The notes: generated by a model from the sequence alone, not told the origin. 64,000 bases of DNA from Rhodococcus sp. P-2 (GCF_016598535.1 NZ_CP066779.1:5330053-5394052), one strand, 5' to 3'; counted from the first letter of the stretch, positions 31,980 to 40,651 are shown. Program-made: numbers and translations.

Positions 31980-33620
31980 TTACTTACCCGACAACCATGC
32001 GTCGTAGAACTGCAGTCGTGAGGAGGCTTCGAAGTTCAGGTCCTGCACACTCGATCCGGCGCCGATAGCCTGCGAGAGTTCGATGGTCGGAATGGAGAGT
32101 CCACGGTCGAGGATCAATTCCTGTGCGGTGGATACCAGTTCGCCGCGTTGGCCGTTGTCCGTGGCTGCAAGCTGGTCTGTGAGTACCTTGTCGAGCTCCG
32201 GATCTGCGCCGCGGCGGTTCAGGTTGCGACCCTCGGTGCTGAACGATGCCCGCAGGATGTCGGCATCCGCGCGAGTGCTGTTGTAGTACAGCGAATCGTA
32301 ATCACCCGACACCCCCTTCTCGGTCCATTCACCGTTCGAGACCAGGTTGAGCTGCAGGTCGACGCCGACCTTCTTGAGCTGCTGCTGTACGAGCTCGAGG
32401 ATGGCCTGGTTACCCGAGAACACCGGACTGAAGGTGACGCTGAAAGTGAGCTTCTGCCCGTCCTTCTCGCGGATACCGTCGCTGCCGGTCTTCCAACCGG
32501 CCGCGTCGAGGAGCTTCGCCGACTTGTCGGCGTCGTACGTCACGACACTGGATTCGTCGCTGTAGAGCGGAGTGGTGTGAGCCAACGGGCTCGTGGCCGG
32601 GAAGAACGACGGATCCAGAACGGTATCGACGAGTTCTTGGCGGTTGATCGCGGGGATGATGGCCTGGCGAACAGCCTGATCGGCGAGAACGCCGCGACTG
32701 ACGTTGGGCTGGAAGAAGAAGCTCACACCCGGGTTCGGCCTTGTGAGGATTCGTCCACCTGCGCCCTCGATCTGCGGCGCATCCTGTGGAAGCGCATCGC
32801 TGACCGCATCGAGCTGGCCGGAGGCCACGCTGCCTGCCCGCACACCGGATTCGGGGACCACCGTGAAGTCGACGCCGTCGAGATAGGCCTCGCCCTGATG
32901 CGCGACCGCGTCCGATGCCCAGTTGTATCCCGCACGCTTGGCGATCTTGACGCTCTTGTCCTGCTGCCAGTCGGTGTAGACGAACGGGCCGGACGCGATC
33001 ACCGCTGCACCGGGGCAACGCTGCTCGGAAGCCAGCGCGGTGGTGGAATCTGCGAGAATCCCGAGCTGCGGCGTCGAAGTTGCCTGCAGGAACTGAACAT
33101 TGGGTCCGGAGAAATTGATCTTCGCCGTGTGGGCATCTACGACGTCGGTACCGGTGTACGCGGACAGGTAACTCTTCGCCAACGACGCGTTCGGTCCGAG
33201 ATTCTTGACCGAGTCGAAGGTCTTCTTCACCGAATCCGCCGTCACCGGGGTGCCGTCGCTGAAGGTGGCGTCGTCGCGAAGAACGAACGTGAAGCTCGCG
33301 GCGTCGGGGCTGATCTCCCAACTCTTGGCGAGCCACGGGGTGATCTCTCCGGTGTCGGGATTTTGATCGGTCAGCGAATCCACCACGGTCCGAGTGACAT
33401 ACACGGTCTGGTTACTGCCGGCCTGAGCCGGATCGGCGCAGGTCGGCGCCTGTGACAGTCCGTAGCGAAGGGTTCCGCCGGACTGCGCGGGACCCGCGTC
33501 GGCCGCGCTGTCACTTCCGTTGCTGCTGCAACCGGCGAGGACGGTGCCGAGAACCGTGACAGCACCGATACCGGCGATGACGGTCGCGCGTTTACGGGCA
33601 CCGAATGAGGGCGAAGACAC
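31980..33620 (-). CDS. ABC transporter substrate-binding lipoprotein (SBP_bac_5)
   Basis: 546 aa from GTG 33620 (GGAG 6 nt upstream; TTG 33623 is an alternative). Lipoprotein signal with lipobox LAGC (Cys31). Type-5 binding-protein landmarks: GGTLRYGLSQAPTCADPAQA, TGEITPWLAKSWEISPDAAS, FTFVLRDDATFSDGTPVTAD. This class binds peptides, nickel, glutathione and other compounds. Sulfur-rich ligand binding is inferred from the riboswitch and the monooxygenases in the same operon. First structural gene after leader peptide A. Confidence 0.92.
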   Translation of the reverse strand: MSSPSFGARKRATVIAGIGAVTVLGTVLAGCSSNGSDSAADAGPAQSGGTLRYGLSQAPTCADPAQAGSNQTVYVTRTVVDSLTDQNPDTGEITPWLAKSWEISPDAASFTFVLRDDATFSDGTPVTADSVKKTFDSVKNLGPNASLAKSYLSAYTGTDVVDAHTAKINFSGPNVQFLQATSTPQLGILADSTTALASEQRCPGAAVIASGPFVYTDWQQDKSVKIAKRAGYNWASDAVAHQGEAYLDGVDFTVVPESGVRAGSVASGQLDAVSDALPQDAPQIEGAGGRILTRPNPGVSFFFQPNVSRGVLADQAVRQAIIPAINRQELVDTVLDPSFFPATSPLAHTTPLYSDESSVVTYDADKSAKLLDAAGWKTGSDGIREKDGQKLTFSVTFSPVFSGNQAILELVQQQLKKVGVDLQLNLVSNGEWTEKGVSGDYDSLYYNSTRADADILRASFSTEGRNLNRRGADPELDKVLTDQLAATDNGQRGELVSTAQELILDRGLSIPTIELSQAIGAGSSVQDLNFEASSRLQFYDAWLSGK

Positions 33621-33746
33621 CAAGAACTCCTAAAGAGGCATGCCGAAGAGCGCACCCGCCGCCTGAGACGAAAAAGGCGATCGAGCACGAATCACTTGTG
33701 AGAGAGAAGAAAACAGACTTGTCGACGACTCGCCTGAGTGTGAATG

Positions 33747-33762
33747 ACTGACCGAGGTCAGT
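33747..33762 (-). promoter_or_regulatory. Hairpin at the stop of leader peptide A
   Basis: ACTGACCGAGGTCAGT is a 7-bp inverted repeat with a 2-nt loop overlapping the leader stop codon, 127 nt before the binding-protein start. Could form part of an attenuator. The attenuation mechanism is inference. Confidence 0.4.
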
Positions 33763-33847
33763 TGGTACAGAAAGATCCCGCGGTGCGGCACAGGTCTACG
33801 TGACGACGCGACCAGGCGGTATCGAAACCGCCTTCGACTGCCTTCAT
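33758..33847 (-). CDS. Leader peptide A (RRHVDLCRTA type), 29 aa
   Basis: ATG 33847 follows GGAGG at 8 nt. The peptide reads MKAVEGGFDTAWSRRHVDLC then RTAGSFCTN. The motif RRHVDLCR...C is that of the actinobacterial 'putative leader peptide' group found before sulfur-assimilation genes, thought to sense cysteine or tRNA charging while being translated. Two cysteines lie in the last 10 residues. It sits between the SAM riboswitch and the ABC operon, with about 135 nt to the first structural gene. Confidence 0.8.
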   Translation of the reverse strand: MKAVEGGFDTAWSRRHVDLCRTAGSFCTN

Positions 33848-33858
33848 TTCGTGTTCCT

Positions 33859-33947
33859 CCATCGGTCCTGGCGGTAGCACCCGCACCCGATCACTCGGGG
33901 GGTTGCTGCGACTTCAATGAGCCAGGTCTCTCGGTCGCTCTGGATGG
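33859..33947 (-). promoter_or_regulatory. SAM riboswitch (S-box, SAM-I type), copy A
   Basis: The minus strand reads CCATCCAGAGCGACCGAGAG, ACCTGGCTC, then TGAAGTCGCAGCAACC, a variable stem, GGGTGCTACCGCCAGG and closing GATGG. These align with the S-box core (AGAG..GAGGGA.UGGCCC..UGAAGCC..GCAACC..GGUGC). The closing helix is CCATC/GATGG. It lies 11 nt upstream of leader peptide A. Expected to reduce expression when SAM is abundant. Confidence 0.85.
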
Positions 33948-33967
33948 TCGTTCGCAAGTGTACGAGG

Positions 33968-34570
33968 TCAAACCCGGGTGTTGTCAACCCGGTCGGTAGG
34001 AATTGCTGCTCGAGTCACATTTTCGAGCACCCGAAGCTGCTTCTCGAACGGGTGGACGCCCACTTCTTCGGGCGAGAGCGAAGCGTCGTAAAGCGGTGTG
34101 TATCCACTGGACAGATACAGCGCGACGGCCTCCGGTTGCCGAGGCCCCGTCGTGAGGAACACCCGACTGTATCCGCGAAGCTCGATCTCTCGTTCCAACT
34201 CACGAACGACGGCCTTGCCGAGGCCACGCTTCCGATAGTCGACCGACGTCCAGATTCTCTTCAGTTCCGCAGTGGTGGAATCGAATTGACGAAACGCACC
34301 GCCTGCGATCGGCAGGCCGTCGTGGGTGAGCACCAACAGCGCTCCCTGTGGGTATGCAAATTCTTCTGCCGGATACGTCGTGAGATCCTCGAGCATCGCT
34401 TCGCGAGTCCCGCCGTAACGTGAACTGTATTCGAGGGCCAACTCCGCGATCAGTGGAGCTGCCAAGGGGTCGTCCTGCGAGACCGAGTAGACCTCTACCG
34501 CGCCGATACCCGCGAGCTGCCGAGTCCCGAGCTCCAGTGCCACAACACTTTCCTCCATGAATCTGGTCAA
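33968..34570 (-). CDS. GNAT family N-acetyltransferase
   Basis: 200 aa. Acetyl-CoA-binding motif RKRGLGKAVVRELEREIEL (R/Q-x-x-G-x-G/A) and the following LTTGPRQPEAVALYLSSGYT place it in the GNAT superfamily. The start overlaps the oxidoreductase stop by 4 nt; last gene of operon B. It could acetylate an amine or amino acid released by the flavoenzyme. Substrate unknown. Confidence 0.88.
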   Translation of the reverse strand: MTRFMEESVVALELGTRQLAGIGAVEVYSVSQDDPLAAPLIAELALEYSSRYGGTREAMLEDLTTYPAEEFAYPQGALLVLTHDGLPIAGGAFRQFDSTTAELKRIWTSVDYRKRGLGKAVVRELEREIELRGYSRVFLTTGPRQPEAVALYLSSGYTPLYDASLSPEEVGVHPFEKQLRVLENVTRAAIPTDRVDNTRV

Positions 34571-35676
34571 CGCTCCCCCAGCCGAAAAACTTCCGGAGCG
34601 AGAGTGGTTCCGTCGACAAGGTCCGACACGAGTTCACCCAAGGCCGGACCGAATTTGAATCCATGCCCCGAGAATCCCGCTGCCACCGTGACGGCGCCGA
34701 CTCGGTCGACGACGAAGTTACTGTCAGGTGTGCTCGTGTACAGGCACGTGATCGATTCCACCCGGGTGGAATCGACGCCGGGCAACCACGACTCGGCGTA
34801 CTCCACCAATCGTTGCTCTCCGGCCGAGTCAGGGGTGTAGTCACGGGTCTGCGGAGTCACCACCGGCCCGGTCGCGTGTTCACCGATCTTGATGCCGTCC
34901 TCGGAACCGAGTCCGTAGATCCCCGCAGTCTCCAATTGCGCACCGGTGTGGTGAACGAAACTCGGCCACTCGACTCCGGGATCGAGCGGTGCGAAGTGCG
35001 CCGGTTGTTCCTGTGTCGTGCGTAGCGTCGGCAGCACGATCTCGGAACCGAGACAGCTGTCTGCGATCAGGTCCTCAGTCCACGCACCAGCGGCGATCAC
35101 GACCTGACGAGCTGCGAGTGTTCCGCCGTCCGTCACCACGTCCACGCCGTACGACGCACGTGCAAGCGCCAACACCCGAACGTCGTGACGGACCTCGGCA
35201 CCGGCGAACACCGCTCCCGCTTTCAGCGCGGTCACGGCTCGGTCCGCGTGCAACCGGCCCGCATCGGGGTGATGGAGCACGGTGGTGTCGAATCGCAGCC
35301 CCGGCCAGCGGGCGGACGCCTCGGCAGGAGTGAGAATCTCGCCCTTGATGCCCGCCTCGAGAAGTATCTGCGCCTTGGACTGCACTGCCTGCGGCAGACC
35401 GTGATCGACGGCACCGGTCAGTTCCAGGAACCCGATGTCCGTCGTGGCCTCCAACTCCCGCCACAACGGCAGAGCGTCGGCCGCCAACCCTGTGTACAGG
35501 TGATTGTCGTACGCCTGACGGTAGATGCGCGACGTACCGTGCGACGCACCGTGCTTGTGCCCCGGCCCGAACTGTTCCAACTGAACGACGCTACGTCCGC
35601 GCGCCGCGAGCCGCCATGCGGCGGAGGACCCGACGAGTCCTCCGCCGATGACGATCACATCGAGAATCTCACTCAT
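34567..35676 (-). CDS. solA: FAD-dependent N-methyltryptophan/sarcosine oxidase-like enzyme (MTOX family)
   Basis: 369 aa. FAD fold VIVIGGGLVGSSAAWRLAAR, then HKHGASHGTSRIYRQAY, characteristic of monomeric sarcosine/N-methyltryptophan oxidases. The C-terminal SITCLYTSTPDSNFVVDRV carries the Cys that covalently binds FAD in this family, and GFSGHGFKFGPALGELVSDL follows. Oxidises an N-methyl amino acid or amine to an imine plus H2O2. In operon B with an amino-acid importer, so it probably acts on the imported substrate. Confidence 0.85.
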   Translation of the reverse strand: MSEILDVIVIGGGLVGSSAAWRLAARGRSVVQLEQFGPGHKHGASHGTSRIYRQAYDNHLYTGLAADALPLWRELEATTDIGFLELTGAVDHGLPQAVQSKAQILLEAGIKGEILTPAEASARWPGLRFDTTVLHHPDAGRLHADRAVTALKAGAVFAGAEVRHDVRVLALARASYGVDVVTDGGTLAARQVVIAAGAWTEDLIADSCLGSEIVLPTLRTTQEQPAHFAPLDPGVEWPSFVHHTGAQLETAGIYGLGSEDGIKIGEHATGPVVTPQTRDYTPDSAGEQRLVEYAESWLPGVDSTRVESITCLYTSTPDSNFVVDRVGAVTVAAGFSGHGFKFGPALGELVSDLVDGTTLAPEVFRLGER

Positions 35677-35686
35677 GGACGAGAGC

Positions 35687-36658
35687 TCACTTGGTCTTCG
35701 GAAGGCCGGGCGGGTTGATCAAAGACGTGTCGACGGCTTCGCTGGTGATGTTCCAGCGCTCGAGGATCTGCTGGTACGTGCCGTTCTCGATCGTGTGGTT
35801 GATCGCGTCGTTGATTGCCTTGATCAGGCCGTTGTCCTTCTTCACCAGCACGGCAATCTGCCCCTGCAGAGTGTCGCCTGCACCGGAGAACTCACCGACA
35901 ACTTCGGTTTCACCCGACTGTTTGGCGTGGAACTGCGACGACGGGTTCGGTCCGAAGTAGGCGTCGATCCGGCCGGACTGCAGGGGCAGGTAGTAGTCGG
36001 TGGTGTTCTGGTAGTAGGAGATGTCGGTGGGCGCCAGGCCGGCCGCGACGTTCTGCTCACTCCACTTGACCAACAGCGCTTCTTGATTGGTGCCCGAGGA
36101 GACGGCGATCTTCTTGCCCGCGACGTCCTTGGGTTCCTTGATGGAAATTCCGGCACCCTTCTTGGCTTCGAAAGCGAGGGTGTCGAGTCGGTAGGTGGCG
36201 AAGTCGTACTTCTCCTTACGCTCCTCTGTGACAGTCACATTGGAGAGGAACGCGTCGGCCTCACCGGAGTCGATGCGGACGAAGTTCTGTGCCCAGTCTG
36301 CGGTCTGCAGGTCGACTTTCAAACCGAGAACGTCACCGATCAGGTAGGCGAAATCGGTCTCGGAGCCGATGAGGGTGGTGTCGTCGTCGGCGTAGAAGCG
36401 AAGCGGCGGAGCGGAACCGGCACTACCGGTGACTCGCAGTGTGCCGCGGTCGCGGATCGCCTGAGGAACCTCGGCGGCGATGGAATCCACCTTGTCGGTG
36501 GTGATGCGATTCTGGTCGGCTGTGAGGTTGTAACCCGCAGCGGCAGTGACCTGTCCACCGTCCGACTCGGCGTCCGCACTGCTGCACGCGGCGCTGAGCA
36601 GTCCGACTGTGGCGATAGCCGAGATCAGGAAGGTCGCGCGACGGGATGGGGAGAACAT
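35687..36658 (-). CDS. Polar amino-acid ABC transporter substrate-binding lipoprotein
   Basis: 323 aa from ATG 36658 (AAAGGA upstream; TTG 36661 is less likely). Lipobox SAAC (Cys25). Type-3 solute-binding domain: GTLRVTGSAGSAPPLRFYAD, FLSNVTVTEERKEKYDFATY, GKKIAVSSGTNQEALLVKWS and KAINDAINHTIENGTYQQIL. Binds an amino acid or sulfur amino acid (for example cystine); the assignment to sulfur rests on the S-box at the head of the operon. Confidence 0.9.
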   Translation of the reverse strand: MFSPSRRATFLISAIATVGLLSAACSSADAESDGGQVTAAAGYNLTADQNRITTDKVDSIAAEVPQAIRDRGTLRVTGSAGSAPPLRFYADDDTTLIGSETDFAYLIGDVLGLKVDLQTADWAQNFVRIDSGEADAFLSNVTVTEERKEKYDFATYRLDTLAFEAKKGAGISIKEPKDVAGKKIAVSSGTNQEALLVKWSEQNVAAGLAPTDISYYQNTTDYYLPLQSGRIDAYFGPNPSSQFHAKQSGETEVVGEFSGAGDTLQGQIAVLVKKDNGLIKAINDAINHTIENGTYQQILERWNITSEAVDTSLINPPGLPKTK

Positions 36659-36692
36659 CAATTTTTCCTTTCGGGAATGTGTCTAGGTCGCG

Positions 36693-37478
36693 TCAGAGGA
36701 CGCGGGAGAGAAAAGCCTTGGTCCGTTCGTGGACCGGGTTGTCGATCACCTGTGAAGGTGGGCCCTGTTCGACGATGACGCCGCCGTCCATGAAGACCGC
36801 GGTGTCCGCCACTTCCCGAGCAAATCCGACCTCGTGCGTGACGATCACCAAGGTGGCGCCGTCACGAGCCAGCTGAGCCAGGACTTCGAGAACCTCGCCC
36901 ACCAGTTCCGGGTCGAGCGCCGACGTCGGCTCGTCGAAGAGAATGACCGCCGGCCTCAGTGCCAAAGCTCGCGCAATCGCCACGCGCTGTTGCTGACCAC
37001 CGGAGAGTTGACGGGGATACTCGTCTGCCTTGTCCCCCACCCCCACTCGCTCGAGCAGTGCGCGGGCCTCGCGGTACACCTCGTCACGATCACGCTTCTG
37101 GGCCGAGAGCGGCGCTTCCACCACGTTTTCCAGCGCAGTCAGGTGAGGAAACAGGTTGAAGTTCTGGAACACGAATCCGATGTGTGAACGCTGCTTCAGG
37201 ATCTCGCGGTCACGCAGTTCGTGAAGCCGATTTCCCTTGCGCCGGTACCCGATCAGTTCTCCGTCGATCCGTACGGTCCCGCGGTCGACCTTCTCGAGGT
37301 GATTGAGGGTACGCAGCAAAGTGGACTTGCCGGAACCCGACGGACCGAGAATGACAGTCACCTCGCCCTTGCGGACCAGGAGATCGACACCGGCAAGTAC
37401 TTCCAGCGCGCCGAACGACTTGTGGATGCCGCGCGCTTCGACGGCGTACACCGTCTCTTCGGCCAACTCTGCGGTCAT
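36693..37478 (-). CDS. Amino-acid ABC transporter ATPase (GlnQ type)
   Basis: 261 aa. Walker [21 protein letters not shown], signature [20 protein letters not shown], Walker [21 protein letters not shown]. The fragment [20 protein letters not shown] is typical of the polar-amino-acid uptake group. The start overlaps the permease stop by 4 nt. Energises the importer with the permease upstream and the lipoprotein downstream. Confidence 0.94.
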   Translation of the reverse strand: MTAELAEETVYAVEARGIHKSFGALEVLAGVDLLVRKGEVTVILGPSGSGKSTLLRTLNHLEKVDRGTVRIDGELIGYRRKGNRLHELRDREILKQRSHIGFVFQNFNLFPHLTALENVVEAPLSAQKRDRDEVYREARALLERVGVGDKADEYPRQLSGGQQQRVAIARALALRPAVILFDEPTSALDPELVGEVLEVLAQLARDGATLVIVTHEVGFAREVADTAVFMDGGVIVEQGPPSQVIDNPVHERTKAFLSRVL

Positions 37479-38449
37479 CGGGTCGCACCTCTCGGAATAT
37501 CGAGACGCGCATCACGAATCTCTTCGAACTTCTTGCGCGCCTTCTGTATCGGCGTCAACGGAAGGGCACGGGCAGATCCACGGGCGTAGTGGCGCTCCAC
37601 GTAGTACTGACCGATCGAGAGCAACGTCGTCAGGATGATGTACCAGATGGTGGCGACCATCAGCAGCGGCACAACTCGACCGTTGCGTCCGAAGATGACC
37701 TGCACCTGGTAGAACAGTTCGGCGATTGCCATGGTGGAGACGATGGACGTTCCCTTGAACAGTCCGATGACCTCGTTTGCCGCGTTGGGCAGGATGGCCC
37801 GCATCGCCTGAGGGAGAACGATCTTGAAGAACTGGCGACTGCGCGGAATACCGAGCGAGTGAGCAGCTTCGATCTGACCGTGATCCACCGAGATGATTCC
37901 GGAACGGATGATCTCGGCCGAGTACGCGGCCTGGTGCAGCGCCAAACCGATGACCGCTGCGGTGAATCCGCCGATCACACCACTGACCTGGAAGGTGAAG
38001 AACTCGGGTCCGAAAGGTATTCCGAGAGAAAGCGTCTGGTACAGGTACGTGATGTTGAACCAGAAGAGCAACTGCACGATGAGCGGAATGGAGCGGAAGG
38101 CCCAGATGTAGGTCCAGGCGATCACCTGCAGGACCGGGTTCTTCGACAGACGGCCGAGTGCCAGGAAAACACCGAGACCGAATCCGAGGATCGTCCCCCA
38201 CAGGGTCAGTTTGATCGTCACCCACAACGCGGCGAGCACGGATTTCGCGGTGAAGTACTGCGCGAACGTCGGCCAGTCCCAGCCTGGGTTGACGACGAGT
38301 CCGTGAATGAATTGGGCAAGCAGTACCAGTACGACCGCGCTGATCACCCAGCGCAGCGGGTGCCAGGTACGAGCAACGACAAGCTCCGAGTCGGGAAGTT
38401 GCGGCTCGGCCACCGACTTTTCGGGGCGGACATCGGTGGGCGCGCTCAC
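37475..38449 (-). CDS. Amino-acid ABC transporter permease (HisM/GlnP type)
   Basis: 324 aa from GTG 38449. Starts with about 25 cytosolic residues, a TM ([20 protein letters not shown]), a periplasmic segment ([20 protein letters not shown]), then the BPD core with [37 protein letters not shown] [20 protein letters not shown], and [20 protein letters not shown]. First structural gene of operon B. Confidence 0.93.
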   Translation of the reverse strand: MSAPTDVRPEKSVAEPQLPDSELVVARTWHPLRWVISAVVLVLLAQFIHGLVVNPGWDWPTFAQYFTAKSVLAALWVTIKLTLWGTILGFGLGVFLALGRLSKNPVLQVIAWTYIWAFRSIPLIVQLLFWFNITYLYQTLSLGIPFGPEFFTFQVSGVIGGFTAAVIGLALHQAAYSAEIIRSGIISVDHGQIEAAHSLGIPRSRQFFKIVLPQAMRAILPNAANEVIGLFKGTSIVSTMAIAELFYQVQVIFGRNGRVVPLLMVATIWYIILTTLLSIGQYYVERHYARGSARALPLTPIQKARKKFEEIRDARLDIPRGATR

Positions 38450-38555
38450 GGCGCACTACCTGACGGAGTGGACATCACGAATAGACCTTTCGGGAAATGG
38501 GAACGCAGCTGTGTGCTCGAGTAAATGCACTCGAGTTACGAAGACGACAGTTCGG

Positions 38556-38633
38556 TCAGCGACAGTGACACGAAGCCGTGCGGCACAGATCGATGTGACG
38601 GCGCCTGTGCGGAGCGTGCGAAGTGGAACCCAT
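38556..38633 (-). CDS. Leader peptide B (RRHIDLCRTA type), 25 aa
   Basis: ATG 38633 (GGAAGG 6 nt upstream) encodes MGSTSHAPHRRRHIDLCRTA then SCHCR. It shares RRH(V/I)DLCRTA with leader A and has three Cys codons in its last 9 residues (TGC, TGT, TGT). Such leader peptides precede sulfur genes in actinobacteria. It lies between the S-box and the permease gene (106 nt to GTG 38449). Cysteine-responsive attenuation is known from mycobacterial relatives, inferred here. Confidence 0.8.
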   Translation of the reverse strand: MGSTSHAPHRRRHIDLCRTASCHCR

Positions 38634-38643
38634 GTGATGCCTT

Positions 38644-38732
38644 CCATCGGTCCTGGCGGTAGCACCCGCTCCCGATCACTCGGGGGGTTGCTGCGACGTC
38701 GACGAGCCAGGTCTCTCGGTCGCTCTGGATGG
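38644..38732 (-). promoter_or_regulatory. SAM riboswitch (S-box, SAM-I type), copy B
   Basis: Same 89-nt length as copy A, and nearly identical: the differences are confined to a loop (ATTGAAGT versus GTCGACGT) and one base in a stem. It keeps AGAGCGACCGAGAGACCTGG, GCAGCAACC, GGGTGCTACCGCCAGG and the closing CCATC/GATGG. It lies 11 nt upstream of leader peptide B. Confidence 0.85.
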
Positions 38733-38934
38733 TGAGCAAAGACTAGACGCGAATTGCCGAGTCGTCAAATGTTGTATTTCCCTGCACTGCAAGGGAAATG
38801 AAAGGTCGATCAGGTTGAAATCGCACTGATTTCAACGGTGCCTAAAGCCTTGACCGCCGTGTTGAATGGAGTGTTCGAATGAAGACCGGGACCGCCGTCC
38901 GGACCGACTTCGCACCTGCCGTACCGTCTGCGGA
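38733..38934. promoter_or_regulatory. AT-richer divergent promoter region with two perfect inverted repeats
   Basis: The 202 nt between the S-box and the TauE gene contain ATTTCCCT/AGGGAAAT (38776-38799, 8-nt spacer) and GTTGAAATC/GATTTCAAC (38814-38836, 5-nt spacer). Both have features of dimeric regulator sites. The region should hold promoters for operon B and for the TauE-like gene. No coding sequence is evident. Confidence 0.5.
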
Positions 38935-39702
38935 GTGAGTGGACTCGACGCTTTCTTCATCTTGTTGGCCGGCATCGGCGCGGGCGCGATCAACGCCGTC
39001 GTCGGCAGTGGAACACTGATCACGTTCCCCACCCTGGTCGCCTTCGGCATGCCACCGGTCACCGCGACCATGTCCAACGCGGTCGGACTGGTCGCCGGCG
39101 GAGTGTCGGGCACATGGGGCTATCGGCGTGAGTTGTCCGGGCAGTGGGAACGCCTGCGCTGGCAGATTCCGGCGTCGCTCGCCGGTGCCTTCCTCGGCTC
39201 GTGGTTGCTCATGCATCTACCCGAGAAACTGTTCGAGACCATCGTGCCGGTGCTGTTGATCCTGGCTCTCGCACTCGTCCTCCTCCAACCACGCATCCAG
39301 GCTTGGGCCAAGAAGCGTTCCACCGAGGAAACGACGCTGTCCACCACAAGGCTGATGCTCCTGACCGTGGGCACCTTTGCGGTCGGGATCTACGGCGGCT
39401 ACTTCACTGCCGCGCAGGGCATCCTCCTCATCGGTGTGATGGGTGCCATCCTCCCGGAAACCCTCCAGCGCATGAACGGCGCGAAGAACCTGCTCTCACT
39501 GCTCGTCAACATCGTTGCAGCGGGAATGTACATCACCCTGGCTTTCGACCAGATCAATTGGGCAGCAGCCGGTTTGATCGCCGTCGGCTCACTCGCGGGT
39601 GGCGTTCTGGGTGCCCGCTACGGACGGCGCCTGTCCCCCACCGCACTTCGCTATACGATTGTCGTCGTCGGTTTGATCGGGCTGTGGCGACTTCTCGCTT
39701 GA
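38935..39702 (+). CDS. TauE/SafE family membrane exporter
   Basis: 255 aa, chosen start GTG 38935 (MSGLDAFFILLAGIGAGAIN). About eight TM helices. The internal duplication typical of TauE/SafE (Pfam 'sulfite exporter TauE/SafE') is visible: GAINAVVGSGTLITFPTLVA in half one and GGYFTAAQGILLIGVMGAIL in half two. Family members export sulfite, sulfoacetate or other organic anions. Its divergent position next to S-box operon B suggests sulfite disposal, but TauE proteins are diverse. Confidence 0.88.
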   Translation: MSGLDAFFILLAGIGAGAINAVVGSGTLITFPTLVAFGMPPVTATMSNAVGLVAGGVSGTWGYRRELSGQWERLRWQIPASLAGAFLGSWLLMHLPEKLFETIVPVLLILALALVLLQPRIQAWAKKRSTEETTLSTTRLMLLTVGTFAVGIYGGYFTAAQGILLIGVMGAILPETLQRMNGAKNLLSLLVNIVAAGMYITLAFDQINWAAAGLIAVGSLAGGVLGARYGRRLSPTALRYTIVVVGLIGLWRLLA

Positions 39703-39739
39703 CCGCCCACATCGGGCGGCTCCCGCACATACTGGAGAC

Positions 39740-40555
39740 ATGACCAGTACAGAAGATCAGACCGGTTGGACCTACCTCATGGACATGGACGGGGTTCTCG
39801 TCCACGAGGAGCACTTGATACCCGGAGCGGACACGTTCCTGGCAGAGCTGGCGTCGAACGACATCCCGTACATGGTGCTCACCAACAACTCCATCCGCAC
39901 CCCGCGTGACCTGCGAGCACGTCTGCTCAATTCGGGTCTCGACATCCCGGAGAAGTCGATCTGGACGTCAGCGCTCGCCACCGCGACGTTCCTGGCGAAC
40001 CAACGGCCGGGTGGAAGCGCCTACGTGGTCGGCGAATCGGGCCTGACCACTGCCCTGCACGATATCGGTTACGTCCTGACGGACAGTGACCCCGACTACG
40101 TCGTCCTCGGTGAGACGCGCACGTACTCGTTCGAGGCGATCACCACCGCGATTCGCCTGGTCGAGCGTGGTTCGCGGTTCATCGCCACCAACCCCGACGC
40201 GACCGGACCGTCGCGCGACGGCTCGCTGCCGGCCACCGGCTCCGTCGCCGCCCTCATCACCAAGGCAACCGGGCGCGATCCCTACTACGTCGGCAAGCCC
40301 AACGCTTTGATGATGCGGTCGGCCCTGCGGTCCATCGGCGCTCATTCGGCCAACACGTTGATGATCGGTGACCGCATGGATACCGACATCGTCTGCGGCC
40401 TCGAAGCCGGACTGCAGACGATTCTGGTGATGACCGGGATCTCGACCCGCGCGTCGGTGGAGCTCTTCCCGTACCGACCCACAGTCGTTCTCGAGTCGGT
40501 CGCCGATCTTGTAGGAATGACAACCGATCCATTCCGTAGCACCGCAAACAATTGA
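39740..40555 (+). CDS. HAD-IIA family hydrolase (NagD-like phosphatase)
   Basis: 271 aa. Motif I TYLMDMDGVLVHEEHLIPG, motif II YMVLTNNSIRTPRDL, motif III/IV region GKPNALMMRSALRSIGAHSA and LMIGDRMDTDIVCGLEAGLQ. Acts on a small phosphorylated metabolite (possibly a nucleotide or sugar phosphate); the substrate is unknown. 37 nt after the TauE gene, so possibly co-transcribed. Confidence 0.88.
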   Translation: MTSTEDQTGWTYLMDMDGVLVHEEHLIPGADTFLAELASNDIPYMVLTNNSIRTPRDLRARLLNSGLDIPEKSIWTSALATATFLANQRPGGSAYVVGESGLTTALHDIGYVLTDSDPDYVVLGETRTYSFEAITTAIRLVERGSRFIATNPDATGPSRDGSLPATGSVAALITKATGRDPYYVGKPNALMMRSALRSIGAHSANTLMIGDRMDTDIVCGLEAGLQTILVMTGISTRASVELFPYRPTVVLESVADLVGMTTDPFRSTANN

Positions 40556-40633
40556 TTCAATTGCAAAACAAAACCGCGAGTCGGTAATTAACTGGTAAAA
40601 AACACCAGATTTGCCAGGATCCGACTCGTCCAC

Positions 40634-40651
40634 TTTGTCCAGATGGACAAA
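40634..40651. promoter_or_regulatory. Palindrome upstream of the SipW/TasA-like operon
   Basis: TTTGTCCAGATGGACAAA is a perfect 7-bp inverted repeat with a 4-nt spacer, about 190 nt before the first exported-protein start. It lies in the 287-nt gap 40556-40842, which is AT-richer than its surroundings and holds no gene. It may be an operator; the regulator is unknown. Confidence 0.4.

Noticed and set aside
35648-36778. 376-codon plus-strand frame opposite the amino-acid binding protein
   Set aside because: Antisense shadow; the opposite strand encodes a lipoprotein with SBP motifs.
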